Below, piece by piece: positions 45,851-54,967 of a DNA stretch of 64,000 nt. The notes under the pieces are model-generated. The model was not told the origin of the DNA, made no database searches, and worked only from the letters and a program-made list of their open reading frames with translations. The DNA is from Mucilaginibacter saanensis. GTDB lineage: Bacteria > Bacteroidota > Bacteroidia > Sphingobacteriales > Sphingobacteriaceae. The stretch is taken from the NCBI RefSeq assembly GCF_014200575.1, contig NZ_JACHBZ010000017.1, positions 62,001-126,000 on the forward strand, written 5' to 3'. Both the position numbers and the translations under genes were made by a program. Each line of letters opens with the position of its first letter. Positions within the stretch are counted from its first letter, which is position 1.

Positions 45851-47074
45851 CTATTTGAACTTCATGGCCAGGGTTACAATATTTGAATTCAGGCCGGTAG
45901 AACGCATATAGTGGCCGGCCCTGATCTCCAATGAATTGAAATGCTGCCAGCCAAATACACCCGTTGGAGGCGATAGCCTGATATTAGCCCCAACAAAATT
46001 GCTGTGTAAGGTAGACAGATCATAATCACTGGTGTAATAGGTATCCGTAGGATTGTGTTGTCCGTAAGGAGCGAAATAGCGCGTGCCTTGCTGGGTATTA
46101 TAGCGGTAATAAGGGCTCACCGATACAAATGAAGTCAGCTTAACAGGTATTTCCACTTCGGCAGTATGTGCCCGGATGCCCCAGTTATCCATATAATACC
46201 GGTAAAATGTCCTGATCACAAAATGATCATCCAGGAAGTAATTAAACCGCACCGCTATAGGGAGCTTGTACCGGCTGCCCGGCAGATTTTCTACCCGTTC
46301 AGATCCATCGGTAAAATAATCACGCTGGTATTTAGTGGCCAGCAAGCCATGCTGATAAGAAGGTTCGATGATCAGTAAGGCCTGCAGCCGCGAGGTCAGC
46401 ACCTGTGACAGGGAGAACGAAGTACTGAATGAATTGCGCGGACTATGGTCAACCGGTCCTTTACCTTCACGATCTGATCCTGAACCATAGCCCGGCGGTC
46501 GCAGTTCAACCGGTAATATCACTTTCCAGGTATCCAGGAAAACCATGCCCTTAAAATCAAACTGGGTATTTTTATCTTTAGACACCCGTGTAAGATTTAT
46601 CCCACCGCCGAAAGACTGATAATCGAACTCATGCGAATAAGATCCTGTTAACCCGAAAGCATTACCGGTTTTGTCGTTTGAAACTGTCCAGTTCAAAGAT
46701 GGATATACACGGGTATCCTGCCTTGAGGCGGAGGATATGCTGTTTGGGTCGATTTTATCTGACGATGCTGAAGTATAATGATCTACCCCCAGTTCAAATG
46801 TAAAGGTGTGTTTTTTTCCGCTGGCGCCATATTTTGATAACTGTAGATCAAAGGTATTGGCAAAGTCGGTCAGCTTTTCAGTTCCGATACCGCCAGTAAC
46901 CGCGGAATTATTGCCATCCTGGTGATAGTAAGCCGAGATGATGTTGATCTCTTCAATTTTAAGTTTACGGGCTTCATAATTACTGCTGTCCTTAACCGGT
47001 AATGTTTTGGTTTGCGCATGTGAAGCCACTATCCCTAAATATAGGGCGGCAACACACAGGTATATTCTTCTCAT
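45851..47074 (-). CDS. DUF3570 family outer-membrane beta-barrel protein
   Basis: 407 residues. A signal peptide (MRRIYLCVAALYLGIVASHA) is followed by YEARKLKIEEINIISAYYHQDG and GGIGTEKLTDFANTFDLQL, both typical of DUF3570. Many amphipathic strands predict a large barrel; the end is NIVTLAMKFK. It is last in the operon thioredoxin, ApbE, DUF4266, DUF3570, an order seen in many bacteria. Its role is unknown; a passage for electrons or small molecules linked to the flavinylating enzyme is inference. Confidence 0.88.
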   Translation of the reverse strand: MRRIYLCVAALYLGIVASHAQTKTLPVKDSSNYEARKLKIEEINIISAYYHQDGNNSAVTGGIGTEKLTDFANTFDLQLSKYGASGKKHTFTFELGVDHYTSASSDKIDPNSISSASRQDTRVYPSLNWTVSNDKTGNAFGLTGSYSHEFDYQSFGGGINLTRVSKDKNTQFDFKGMVFLDTWKVILPVELRPPGYGSGSDREGKGPVDHSPRNSFSTSFSLSQVLTSRLQALLIIEPSYQHGLLATKYQRDYFTDGSERVENLPGSRYKLPIAVRFNYFLDDHFVIRTFYRYYMDNWGIRAHTAEVEIPVKLTSFVSVSPYYRYNTQQGTRYFAPYGQHNPTDTYYTSDYDLSTLHSNFVGANIRLSPPTGVFGWQHFNSLEIRAGHYMRSTGLNSNIVTLAMKFK

Positions 47075-47089
47075 ATCGGCAACTATCTT

Positions 47090-47317
47090 TTAGTTACATC
47101 CACAGCCACCGCCACTTTTTCCACCATTAGCCCCCGAACCGCCTTCACGGTACAGTTGAAAACTTTGTTCAAACTTTTGCGACTTACGGGCAGAAAGCTC
47201 CATCTCCGCGTCGTTTAACCTGTTCTTTTGGTAAGCTTTTACTGATGAACATGAGCTTAATCCAAGAGCCGGTATACTGCCGACCAGCAATAATTTAATT
47301 AGGGGTAACTTTTTCAT
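47090..47317 (-). CDS. DUF4266 small lipoprotein with Gly-Cys tail
   Basis: 75 residues. The lipobox LGLSSC gives an acylated Cys at about residue 23. The middle NRLNDAEMELSARKSQKFEQ is helical, and the end GGKSGGGCGCN has two cysteines in a glycine-rich tail. This tail is the family hallmark and suggests metal binding, a disulfide or a modification site. It is tightly placed: 3 bp after the ApbE stop and 15 bp before DUF3570. Confidence 0.88.
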   Translation of the reverse strand: MKKLPLIKLLLVGSIPALGLSSCSSVKAYQKNRLNDAEMELSARKSQKFEQSFQLYREGGSGANGGKSGGGCGCN

Positions 47318-47320
47318 GTG

Positions 47321-48277
47321 CTAATTTTTGACGTTAATATTTCTGGACGTATAAAGGCGATTGTCGTCATCAATAATGACGCAGGCGAGTTGTTGTAGTT
47401 GGTTTACCAGATCAAGCCCCACGCGAATACCCATCACCGTTACCGGTGTGGCCATGGCATCAGCAAACTCTGCGCTTGGGCAAATGATACTTACGCTTTT
47501 GATGCCGCTTACTGGCAGGCCGGTTTTAGGATCGATGGTATGCGAATATTTTTTACCGTTGATAATAGCATACTTCTCATAGTTACCGGATGTAGCAATG
47601 GCCATATTGCTGATATTAAGTGTAGAAAATGGCGTCATCTGCTTATCGGGGTCAGCAATAGCAATCGTCCAGGGGTTACCATTAGGCTGTGTTCCCCAGG
47701 TGATTAAGTCACCAGCTGCATTCACGATCCCGCTGACTACACCATTTTGTTGCAAAATAATTTTAGCACGATCAGCCGCATAACCTTTTCCGATACCACC
47801 AAAACCTATGCGCATCCCTTTTTCCTTTAGGAAAACTGTTACGTTAGCAGGATCAAGAATGACATTCCTGTAATTGATCAGTCCAACGGATTTACGTGCG
47901 GTTTCAGCATCAGGTAATGCTTTCATATTAACATCGAAGTTCCAGAGGCTTTTATCTATCGAACCGTACGTAATATCGAATGCTCCTTGGGTCAGTTCTG
48001 ATATTTTAAGGGAACGTTCAATTAACTGGAAAACTTCGGGGTCAATTTTTACTGGCCTGACACCTGCTGCTGCATTGATCTGATTGGTCTGACTGTCATC
48101 GCTAAAAGTCGTCAGTAACTTTTCGATACGGCTGATCTCAGCCACTGCTAAGTCAATACGACTATTTGCCCAATCAGCATCATCGCTTACCACACTGATC
48201 TCAAACCGGTTTCCCATCAGTTTCAAGATTCGCTTATGCACTGTTTGGGCTTTTTCTATCGTTTCAATGATTGGCAT
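47321..48277 (-). CDS. apbE: FAD:protein FMN transferase (ApbE)
   Basis: 318 residues from ATG 48277 (the frame extends further upstream over the thioredoxin gene). ApbE uses FAD to attach FMN to Thr/Ser of target proteins. Motifs: LMGNRFEISVV, FDITYGSIDKSLWNFD, GGIGKGYAADRAK, NAAGDLITWG, ATSGNYEKY and SHTIDPKTGLPV, all consistent with Mg-dependent activity. Unlike most ApbE proteins, no signal peptide or lipobox is seen at either possible start, so it may act in the cytoplasm. It overlaps the thioredoxin gene by 14 bp. Confidence 0.9.
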   Translation of the reverse strand: MPIIETIEKAQTVHKRILKLMGNRFEISVVSDDADWANSRIDLAVAEISRIEKLLTTFSDDSQTNQINAAAGVRPVKIDPEVFQLIERSLKISELTQGAFDITYGSIDKSLWNFDVNMKALPDAETARKSVGLINYRNVILDPANVTVFLKEKGMRIGFGGIGKGYAADRAKIILQQNGVVSGIVNAAGDLITWGTQPNGNPWTIAIADPDKQMTPFSTLNISNMAIATSGNYEKYAIINGKKYSHTIDPKTGLPVSGIKSVSIICPSAEFADAMATPVTVMGIRVGLDLVNQLQQLACVIIDDDNRLYTSRNINVKN

Positions 48278-48701
48278 TCGCAAAAGGTTTAATCTGGTCA
48301 ATAAACTGGTCGGGGGTTTCATCAGGGTATCCGTCCCATTCCTTTAATACTTTACCATGCTCATCAACCAGCAAGGTAAAGGGAAACTTACCATCGGGGT
48401 TATATTTGTCGGCCAGGGTTTCGTTTAGCTTTACCTGTTCTTTGCTCAGTTGATTTTTCTTTTGCCGGGGGAAATCGGCACGAACCAAGATCAGGTAATC
48501 TGCGGCAAAATCATTGAATTTTTCTGATTCCAGGATTTCCTTCCTCAATCTTATGCATGGGCCGCACCAATCGGATCCGGAGAAATTCACCAGGATTAGT
48601 TTATGCGCTGCTGCCGCTTCAGTTTGAGCTTTGTTAAAATCGCCAAGCCACGTAGGGAGATTGGTTGTAAATAGGAAAAGAAAGACTGTTAATAGTTTCA
48701 T
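48264..48701 (-). CDS. Exported thioredoxin-family protein
   Basis: 145 residues with a short signal sequence (MKLLTVFLFLFTTNLPTW) and the active site DWCGPC (Cys46, Cys49) in a thioredoxin fold (LILVNFSGSDWCGPCIRL, GKFPFTLLVDEHGKVLKEW). The cis-Pro is in KFPFTLL. It is first in the operon and probably reduces or forms disulfides in the periplasm, perhaps on the Cys-containing DUF4266 lipoprotein encoded two genes later. Confidence 0.9.
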   Translation of the reverse strand: MKLLTVFLFLFTTNLPTWLGDFNKAQTEAAAAHKLILVNFSGSDWCGPCIRLRKEILESEKFNDFAADYLILVRADFPRQKKNQLSKEQVKLNETLADKYNPDGKFPFTLLVDEHGKVLKEWDGYPDETPDQFIDQIKPFANANH

Positions 48702-49052
48702 TTTAATCTGTTTTTAAGAGAGGGCTCTCAGCGATGTTCCCGTTAAAGTAGTTTGATGCGCCGGAAGCCTTTATAACACTTCAGGAACAATAATATCAGG
48801 AGATTCTGTAGTTGGCATGAAATTGCCTTCATTTAACAGATTTTAACAAGCTTGGCTTTAACCGATTGCGGTTGTCAAATGTTTATTGGACGTTGATTGT
48901 ATCTTACCTGTAATTTGGTACAGTAAAAATACATGGGTCTCATCCTTGTTTAATTAGTCAATTGGCGAACTACAGATTTGCTCCAAATTTGAGCTCTAAC
49001 TTAGGGTGGCTTTTAGGGAGTTACTATCCAGCATATAAGTAAACAGAATCAA
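48702..49052. other. Intergenic, little recognised
   Basis: A divergent spacer that must hold promoters for the thioredoxin operon and the small helix-turn-helix gene. The only structure noticed is a weak hairpin AACCG/CGGTT (48860-48873). Confidence 0.45.
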
Positions 49053-49322
49053 ATGATTAATCAATCGCAATTTAGGTCCTCCAAGTCGCGAATCACTAAA
49101 CAACAGGAAGAATATAACCGGATAACCGATCAAATTTTATCATATATCAAGAATCTTACGGAGGAAGAGGATGCGGAAACGCTTTGGTTTGGAATGAGAG
49201 CCGTGGGGCATGAATTAAGTATCAGCTCTTTTAATTCGAAGCTAAAAAAGCTGGTAGAAGCTGACCTTGTTGAAAAAAGATCTGTTGGCTACAATAAACA
49301 TTTTTACCGATTTATTAAATAA
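49053..49322 (+). CDS. Small winged-helix-like protein of unknown function
   Basis: 89 residues, charged and soluble. ITDQILSYIKNLTEEEDAET, FNSKLKKLVEADLVEKRSVG and a final NKHFYRFIK follow the helix-helix-wing pattern of small DNA-binding wHTH proteins. No family was assigned with confidence. It starts alone on the plus strand between two minus-strand operons, and converges with the frameshifted gene 28 bp later. Confidence 0.6.
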   Translation: MINQSQFRSSKSRITKQQEEYNRITDQILSYIKNLTEEEDAETLWFGMRAVGHELSISSFNSKLKKLVEADLVEKRSVGYNKHFYRFIK

Positions 49323-49350
49323 ACCATTTTTCCAAAGAAACCCTTTAGTA

Positions 49351-49805
49351 TTATGCGTTTGAAAGCTGCAGGATAGGCTCAAAAAGTTTTTTGGCCCGGA
49401 CATTCCCATAAGTGCTGACCGACAGCTTCAGCTTCCTTTTGTCCATTGACTGGGCTTTGTTCAGTACATTCTTTAATACGGCCTGCCTGTCTTCTACCAG
49501 TTTATCCAAATTATTGACCAGGTCTACCATTAAAAATTCAGGGCTCGCCTTAGTCGGAAAATGTGACTTTATCTGAAAATCGAACTTACGGTTGCCCAAC
49601 ATAAATTCACCGTGCCATTTGTGATTATAAACGGTTAGTTTATTATAAAGCTGCGTAGTTCCCACCCCCAGGGTGTTGTAAACATTTAGAGAGGTTAGCA
49701 AAAAACGGTCATCCTTTAAAAATTTACGGACAAGTACTTCCTCTTCCGGCGGTGTTTGGCCGAATACCGTTTCTTAAATTCACGAATTTTAATATCAGGT
49801 CGCAT
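49351..49805 (-). pseudogene. Unknown protein gene broken by a single-base frameshift
   Basis: The 3' part (49351-49701) encodes 116 residues (SLNVYNTLGVGTTQLYNKL ... KKLFEPILQLSNA). The same frame stays open upstream to about 49774 without a start codon (ETVFGQTPPEEEVLVRKFLK). A start ATG at 49805 reads MRPDIKIREF and then meets a shift in the run AATTTAAGAAACGG. Adding one A there joins both into a protein of about 150 residues. It is therefore a recent frameshift, a sequencing error, or recoding. Function is not recognised. Confidence 0.7.
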
Positions 49806-49880
49806 ATTACTTATGAGATTTTATGCCAGTAGTTGCTACGATCTGTTCCTGATGCCCAAAGATAGCGCATCATCGTTTTA

Positions 49881-50849
49881 TTAACTACGTATCTCACGCC
49901 GCATAAAAAAGTAATAAGCAAATGCAAAACACCCTACTGTTGATGCCATTAAACCGCTTACTTGCGGCCATACGATCATGACGCTTTCCTTAAACGGCAG
50001 CGGAGCTGGTATAGCGCCCGCCATTTGCTCCATGGTTACAGGACCAAGGCTGCGAACCGACGGCATCAGTAATGTCGTGACTGCATCTGAGTAAAGCTGA
50101 TTCGGGGCGATGCGTTGCAGATTCAAGATAAGATCATTATAACTGATGATTTCGGCCTGGCTAAGATAAGCCGGATCAGGTAAGAAGGACTTGACAATAA
50201 GGTTAATGACAATCTGGTAAAATATCGTAAAGAACAACCAGATCCCGATGGTCGTAAGCGCGGAAGTTGCGGCTTGCTTAAACAGGATGGAAAGCATGAT
50301 AGATAAACTCAACCAAAAAGCCACATAAGCAATAGTGATCACAATAAACCCCAGTATGCGAAGCAGTTCCTGCGGCTCCATACGCACGCCAGTCAGTACT
50401 AATCCGCCCCCTATCATCAGCAAAGCCAATGCAAAAAACAAACCGCTGACGATCACCAGGGCGCTCACAAATTTGGCCAGCAGCAAATTATCCCGGTAGA
50501 TGGGCTGCGCCATCAGGCGGGTTAAGGTTCCGCTGTTCTGCTCGGAATTAACCGCGTCAAACCCTAAACTGATGCCCAGCAACGGTGCCAGAAAGCTCAG
50601 GAACACATGAAATGGCGGGATGGAATTATCGGTTGTGGTTAACAACTTCAGGTATAAAAAAAGATGATCCGGATCTTTGGTATTTCCTATTGCTGATTTA
50701 ATATTCGTCAACGATACGTACATCGCGGCGATAAAAGTAAGAACAATAAGCGCAATCAGTATGCTGAAGCGCCAGCTGCGTACATGATCCGCTATTTCCT
50801 TGTGAACCATAACGCCGAAAGGCCCCGGATCAGGAGATTGACTTTTCAT
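49881..50849 (-). CDS. ABC-2 type exporter permease
   Basis: 322 residues with six hydrophobic segments: FSILIALIVLTFIAAMYVSL (about 32-51), the region after VFLSFLAPLLGISLGF, LVIVSGLFFALALLMIGGGLVL, ILGFIVITIAYVAFWLSLSIML, ALTTIGIWLFFTIFYQIVINL and the C-terminal LMASTVGCFAFAYYFF. The motif DAVNSEQNSGTLTRLMAQPIYR is typical of NosY/GldF-like permeases. Its ATG overlaps the ATPase stop (ATGA), so the two subunits are co-translated. Confidence 0.9.
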   Translation of the reverse strand: MKSQSPDPGPFGVMVHKEIADHVRSWRFSILIALIVLTFIAAMYVSLTNIKSAIGNTKDPDHLFLYLKLLTTTDNSIPPFHVFLSFLAPLLGISLGFDAVNSEQNSGTLTRLMAQPIYRDNLLLAKFVSALVIVSGLFFALALLMIGGGLVLTGVRMEPQELLRILGFIVITIAYVAFWLSLSIMLSILFKQAATSALTTIGIWLFFTIFYQIVINLIVKSFLPDPAYLSQAEIISYNDLILNLQRIAPNQLYSDAVTTLLMPSVRSLGPVTMEQMAGAIPAPLPFKESVMIVWPQVSGLMASTVGCFAFAYYFFMRREIRS

Positions 50850-51811
50850 AGCTTGTTTTTTTTAATACTATTTGATTCAAAATATTTCTGGTAAATATCG
50901 TCGAGTCCATAATTTTTTTGATTGACACCAATCACGTCATAGCCTTTTTCAACCAGGAAACGAACCAGGGCCGCCGTTATGTCGCGCCTGCTGGTAAATT
51001 CCAGTTCATTTTCGTGGATGTTAATCTGGGTAATGGCTTCCCATGCCTGGAGTTCCGGCTCCAGCTGCCATGGCTGCGGAACGGGTTGTGCTGTCTTAAT
51101 GGACGTGACATGGCTATCGATGCCGAATAACTGGGCAGACAAAGCACCGATATCTCCCTGTGCCAGCAATTGTCCGTTTACGAAAATCCCTACGCGGTCG
51201 CACACCTGCTGAACATGGTGTAAATGGTGCGATGAGAGTAGAACGGTGAGCCCCTGCTGCCGGCTCAACTGTTTGATGAGCGCCAGGAAATCTCTAACCC
51301 CGGTGGGGTCGATGCCGAGTGTCGGCTCATCCAGGATGATGACCTCAGGGTTCTTGATCAGCACATCGGCCAGACCAAGACGCTGTTTCATGCCACGGGA
51401 AAAAGCTGAAGTCTTTTTATGTTGGTCTGCGGCAAGGCCCACAACCTCCAGCACTTCGGCCGAACGCTTTTTTAGTTCATTTTCCGGTATGCCGTTCAGT
51501 CTGCCGATATACACCAGATTTTCCAGCGCGGTCATGTTATCATAAAAGCCAACACTGTCCGGCATGTAGCCTACTTTTTTCTTAACCTGTATCGGACTGC
51601 TGGTCGCGTTATGCCCGCAAACAAAAGCGGTACCACTCGTCGGGTCGGTAAGCCCGAGCATCATCAATATGGTGGTAGTTTTGCCGGCTCCGTTAGGCCC
51701 CAGCAATCCGAAGATCTCGCCCTTGTCTATGTCAAGGTTTAAACCATCTACCGCTTTAACAGCGCCATATTGTTTGGTTAAGCCCTTTAATTGTATAATA
51801 GGATCTTTCAT
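50846..51811 (-). CDS. ABC transporter ATP-binding protein
   Basis: 321 residues. Walker A is GLLGPNGAGKTTTILM, the signature is SAFSRGMKQRLGLADVL, Walker B is PEVIILDEPTLGIDP, and the H-loop is LLSSHHLHHVQQVCD. A C-terminal about 100-residue extension (after about 215) is typical of NosF/GldA-like exporters. It is preceded by the NEW3 gene (23 bp) and followed by the permease (4-bp overlap). Confidence 0.94.
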   Translation of the reverse strand: MKDPIIQLKGLTKQYGAVKAVDGLNLDIDKGEIFGLLGPNGAGKTTTILMMLGLTDPTSGTAFVCGHNATSSPIQVKKKVGYMPDSVGFYDNMTALENLVYIGRLNGIPENELKKRSAEVLEVVGLAADQHKKTSAFSRGMKQRLGLADVLIKNPEVIILDEPTLGIDPTGVRDFLALIKQLSRQQGLTVLLSSHHLHHVQQVCDRVGIFVNGQLLAQGDIGALSAQLFGIDSHVTSIKTAQPVPQPWQLEPELQAWEAITQINIHENELEFTSRRDITAALVRFLVEKGYDVIGVNQKNYGLDDIYQKYFESNSIKKNKL

Positions 51812-51834
51812 TGGTAAAAAATCGATTGGCTGTT

Positions 51835-52692
51835 TTATCTTCTGCCATATTTACGAATGAGGTAATAAACGATGCCGACGGCCAGCAGGATGACCAAAAC
51901 GCCGATCCAGCCGGAAAGCAAGGACGTTTTGACCGCCAGCCGGAAAGCGACCTGTGAGTTGGTATTGCTATTAGTCGCCGTAAAGTTGGCAGCATAGTCC
52001 CCGGCAATGGTTTTGTCCGGCACTTTTACAGTCGCTTTAACATCGATGGTTTTCCCGGCTTCCAGTTGTTTGATATTCGCGGGTTCAAAAGTAGATTCCC
52101 AGCCGGTAGGCAACTGTGCGGTAACCTGGAGGTCATTCAACGGCAGCGTGCCGGTGTTTTTGACGGTCAGCTGCAACTCTTTTTGGCTGCCCGAAGTTAC
52201 TTCGTCGCTTAATCTTCCGGTAGGTGTGCTTAGTGCCAGGCTGTAGGAGCCTTTAACTACGGCTTCCAGGTTCAGCGATAGGGTGTCGGAACCGGATACG
52301 GCTTTGATCGGAATCTTGTATTTTTTCGGGGAGGCGGTAGCCGTAGCATTGATCTCAATGGCGATGTCCTGTGTTTTGCCTGCGTCCATGTTGATGGAAG
52401 TAACCTGGCTGCCGTCCACCTTGTAGGCAATTGTCCAACCGAACGGAAGATCAGTTTTCAATTCGTAGATGCGAGCACTCGCCGAACCGTTATGCAGCGT
52501 TGTACTATAACGGAAGGTTTCGCTGGTCGCAGCCTCGATATTGATCAGTTTGGCGATAAAGCCTGATTTGCCGGCCGGCCAGGTGACCGGCTGCTGTTGC
52601 GCTTGTGATACGAAGGCGGATGTCAGAAATAATAAGAGAAATGCAAAGCTGCGCGCAGCGCTGAAACGGGTGATAGTGATTTGGGGTAACAT
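51835..52692 (-). CDS. NEW3-domain protein with C-terminal membrane anchor
   Basis: 285 residues. A signal peptide (FAFLLLFLTSAFVSQAQ) is followed by two Ig-like repeats (about 45-140 and 150-245), each with the NEW3 pattern (NGSASARIYELKTDLPFGW and KNTGTLPLNDLQVTAQLPTGW). A final TM helix (LLSGWIGVLVILLAVGIVYYLI) ends in RKYGRR. It would stand in the periplasm anchored to the inner membrane. It is the first gene of the ABC exporter operon and probably an extracytoplasmic partner of the transporter. Confidence 0.88.
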   Translation of the reverse strand: MLPQITITRFSAARSFAFLLLFLTSAFVSQAQQQPVTWPAGKSGFIAKLINIEAATSETFRYSTTLHNGSASARIYELKTDLPFGWTIAYKVDGSQVTSINMDAGKTQDIAIEINATATASPKKYKIPIKAVSGSDTLSLNLEAVVKGSYSLALSTPTGRLSDEVTSGSQKELQLTVKNTGTLPLNDLQVTAQLPTGWESTFEPANIKQLEAGKTIDVKATVKVPDKTIAGDYAANFTATNSNTNSQVAFRLAVKTSLLSGWIGVLVILLAVGIVYYLIRKYGRR

Positions 52693-52965
52693 GATCTAAC
52701 AACTAAAATGGTTAATGATAGCTTTCAAAAAATGCTTTTTTCGATAATTGGTTCAATATTTAAAAATAGACGGTCCAAAGAAAAAAAGTTGCCTCAAATT
52801 TTCAAACAGCTTTAACATTTTTTAACAATTAGCTATTAGCCTGGAGGAGTAAGGCCTGACATCCATTGTTGCCGGGTTATAAAAGATCGGGTGTATGAGC
52901 GGATTTGTTTGATAAATAGGTAAACTATTGCCAAACAGAGTGATGTTGATTTTTGTAATAGAATT

Positions 52966-54513
52966 ATGGGAAAGACAACGAATACCGTATTGGCGCGTGA
53001 CGGAGCACAGCGGGCTCCCTGGCAGTATGGCGCAGCGACTATAATTTCGAAAGCTTTATTTGATACCACCGCCGTTTATGATGCGCTGATCGTAGGTGCT
53101 GGCATTACCGGTATCACAACGGCACTGTTTCTTCAGAAAGCAGGAAAAAAAGTAGTGATCGCCGAAGCGCATAACCCGGGATTTGGAACTACCGGCGGGA
53201 CCAGCGCCCACATCAATACCTTTGCGGATACTACTTATGCGGAAGCAGCGAACGCTTTCGGCGAAGAAGGAGCGCAACTTTTCGCGGATGCGATCAACGA
53301 AGGTTTTACGACCATTAAATCCAACATTGATACTTACCAGATTGATTGCGATTACGAAATCAATCCTGGCTACCTGTATGCAGAAATCGGGGACGAGGCC
53401 AAACAACTCGACGAGATCTACAATGGCGCCTTAAAAGTAGGTGTGCCTGTAAACTATACGGAAGAAGTGCCGACACCGGTAAAATATTTAAAGGCCCTGG
53501 TTTTCGATGGGCAGGCACAGTTTCACCCGTTAAAATATTTGCGGGGTTTACAAAAAGCTTACCTGGAAGCAGGTGGTATAGTTTTGGAAAATACGTTGGT
53601 AACCGGTATCGAAACTGATAATGGCGTACATACCGCGCATTCGCCAACAGGTGTTATCAGGGCTAAAACGGTGATTTACGCTACGCATATGCCGCCCAAT
53701 ATCAATTTGTTCAATTTTGAGTGCGCCCCTTACCGCAGTTATGTACTGGGCCTGAAATTAAAAACGGATACTTATCCGGATGCCCTGGTTTACGATATGC
53801 AGGAACCTTATCATTATTTCCGGACACAGGTAATTGACGGGGAGAAACTCTTGATCGCCGGTGGTAATGATCATAAAACGGGTCATGCCGACCCGGAAAA
53901 AGCCTTTGCCGATCTGGAAAAATACATCCGGAAATATTATAACGTGTCGTCGGTTAAATACCGCTGGTCATCACAATATTATGTACCTGTGGACGGCCTT
54001 CCTTATATCGGACAGATGCCGCTGGCGGCGGATGGTATTTACTGCGCAACCGGCTATAACGGTAACGGGATGATGCTGGGCAGTATCGCCGGCAAAATAC
54101 TCAGCGACCTGGCTAGGAGACGGCCCAATAGATATCAGGAATTGTTCAGTCCTTCACGGATCAAACCAGTGGATAGCTTCAGCGAATTTGTTAAAGAAAA
54201 TGCGGATGTAGCTTACCACTTTATAGCAGACAGGTTTCATATCCACGAAACGGATTCATTAAAACGGCTTCAGCGAGGTACCGGCAAGGTGCTGGAAGTA
54301 GACGGTGAGAAGATAGCGGCATACCGGGATGAAAAAGGAGCCGTCCACGCGCTCAGTCCGGTTTGTACGCACGCGGGCTGTATCGTGAACTGGAACGGTG
54401 AAGAAAAAAGCTGGGACTGCCCCTGCCACGGTGCACGTTATGATATTGACGGAAATATATTGACAGGACCGGCAACCAAAAACCTACCCAAGATCAGCAA
54501 CGATGAAAACTAA
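52966..54513 (+). CDS. FAD-dependent oxidoreductase with C-terminal Rieske [2Fe-2S] domain
   Basis: 515 residues. The DAO-type FAD domain begins at about 40 with YDALIVGAGITGITTALFLQ (GxGxxG) and ends near CATGYNGNGMMLGSIAGKIL. The Rieske domain (about 425-515) has ligands Cys467 and His469 (CTHAGC), and Cys485 and His488 (CPCH). A short pre-sequence (LARDGAQRAPWQY) is usual in this group. It probably oxidises an amine or sugar-type substrate and passes electrons to the cluster. Its last 11 bases overlap the next gene. It opens the right-hand stress-type island. Confidence 0.92.
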   Translation: MGKTTNTVLARDGAQRAPWQYGAATIISKALFDTTAVYDALIVGAGITGITTALFLQKAGKKVVIAEAHNPGFGTTGGTSAHINTFADTTYAEAANAFGEEGAQLFADAINEGFTTIKSNIDTYQIDCDYEINPGYLYAEIGDEAKQLDEIYNGALKVGVPVNYTEEVPTPVKYLKALVFDGQAQFHPLKYLRGLQKAYLEAGGIVLENTLVTGIETDNGVHTAHSPTGVIRAKTVIYATHMPPNINLFNFECAPYRSYVLGLKLKTDTYPDALVYDMQEPYHYFRTQVIDGEKLLIAGGNDHKTGHADPEKAFADLEKYIRKYYNVSSVKYRWSSQYYVPVDGLPYIGQMPLAADGIYCATGYNGNGMMLGSIAGKILSDLARRRPNRYQELFSPSRIKPVDSFSEFVKENADVAYHFIADRFHIHETDSLKRLQRGTGKVLEVDGEKIAAYRDEKGAVHALSPVCTHAGCIVNWNGEEKSWDCPCHGARYDIDGNILTGPATKNLPKISNDEN

Positions 54514-54967
54514 GGAAATATTAGCCGGCGGAATTACCGGTACAACTTTCATGACCCTGTTCAGCTACCTCATTTCGCTGGCCGATGGCGAAAACTTCAG
54601 CGAACCGGAGCGCCTCGGACAACTGGCTGGCCGTCTCATTCCGAAACTGGACAAGCAGCAGAGTCAGGCTTTAGGCTGGCTCGGTCATTATGGGGTAGGC
54701 CTGCTTTTTGCACTAGTCTATGTGGAGCTTTGGCGGCGCGGAAAATTAAAACCTGATCTGAAAACGAACCTTTGGCTGGGTGGCTTAAGTGGCTTGCTGG
54801 CGGTCGTAGTCTGGAAAGCCACATTTAAAATGCACCCGCTGCCACCTTCGTTAAGTTTTAATAAATATTACCTGCAACTCGTTCCGGCTCATCTGGTCTT
54901 TGCAGTCTTCGCCGGGATCGGTTATCAAATCTTAAAAAGAGTAAACCATGCTGCAGATCATCAATAA
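54503..54967 (+). CDS. Small integral membrane protein of unknown function
   Basis: 154 residues with about four TM segments: ILAGGITGTTFMTLFSYLIS, GWLGHYGVGLLFALVYVELW, LWLGGLSGLLAVVVWKATF and YYLQLVPAHLVFAVFAGIGY. No motif was recognised. Both ends overlap neighbours (11 bp with the Rieske oxidoreductase, 20 bp with the GH130 gene), which ties the three into one transcript. Confidence 0.75.
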   Translation: MKTKEILAGGITGTTFMTLFSYLISLADGENFSEPERLGQLAGRLIPKLDKQQSQALGWLGHYGVGLLFALVYVELWRRGKLKPDLKTNLWLGGLSGLLAVVVWKATFKMHPLPPSLSFNKYYLQLVPAHLVFAVFAGIGYQILKRVNHAADHQ

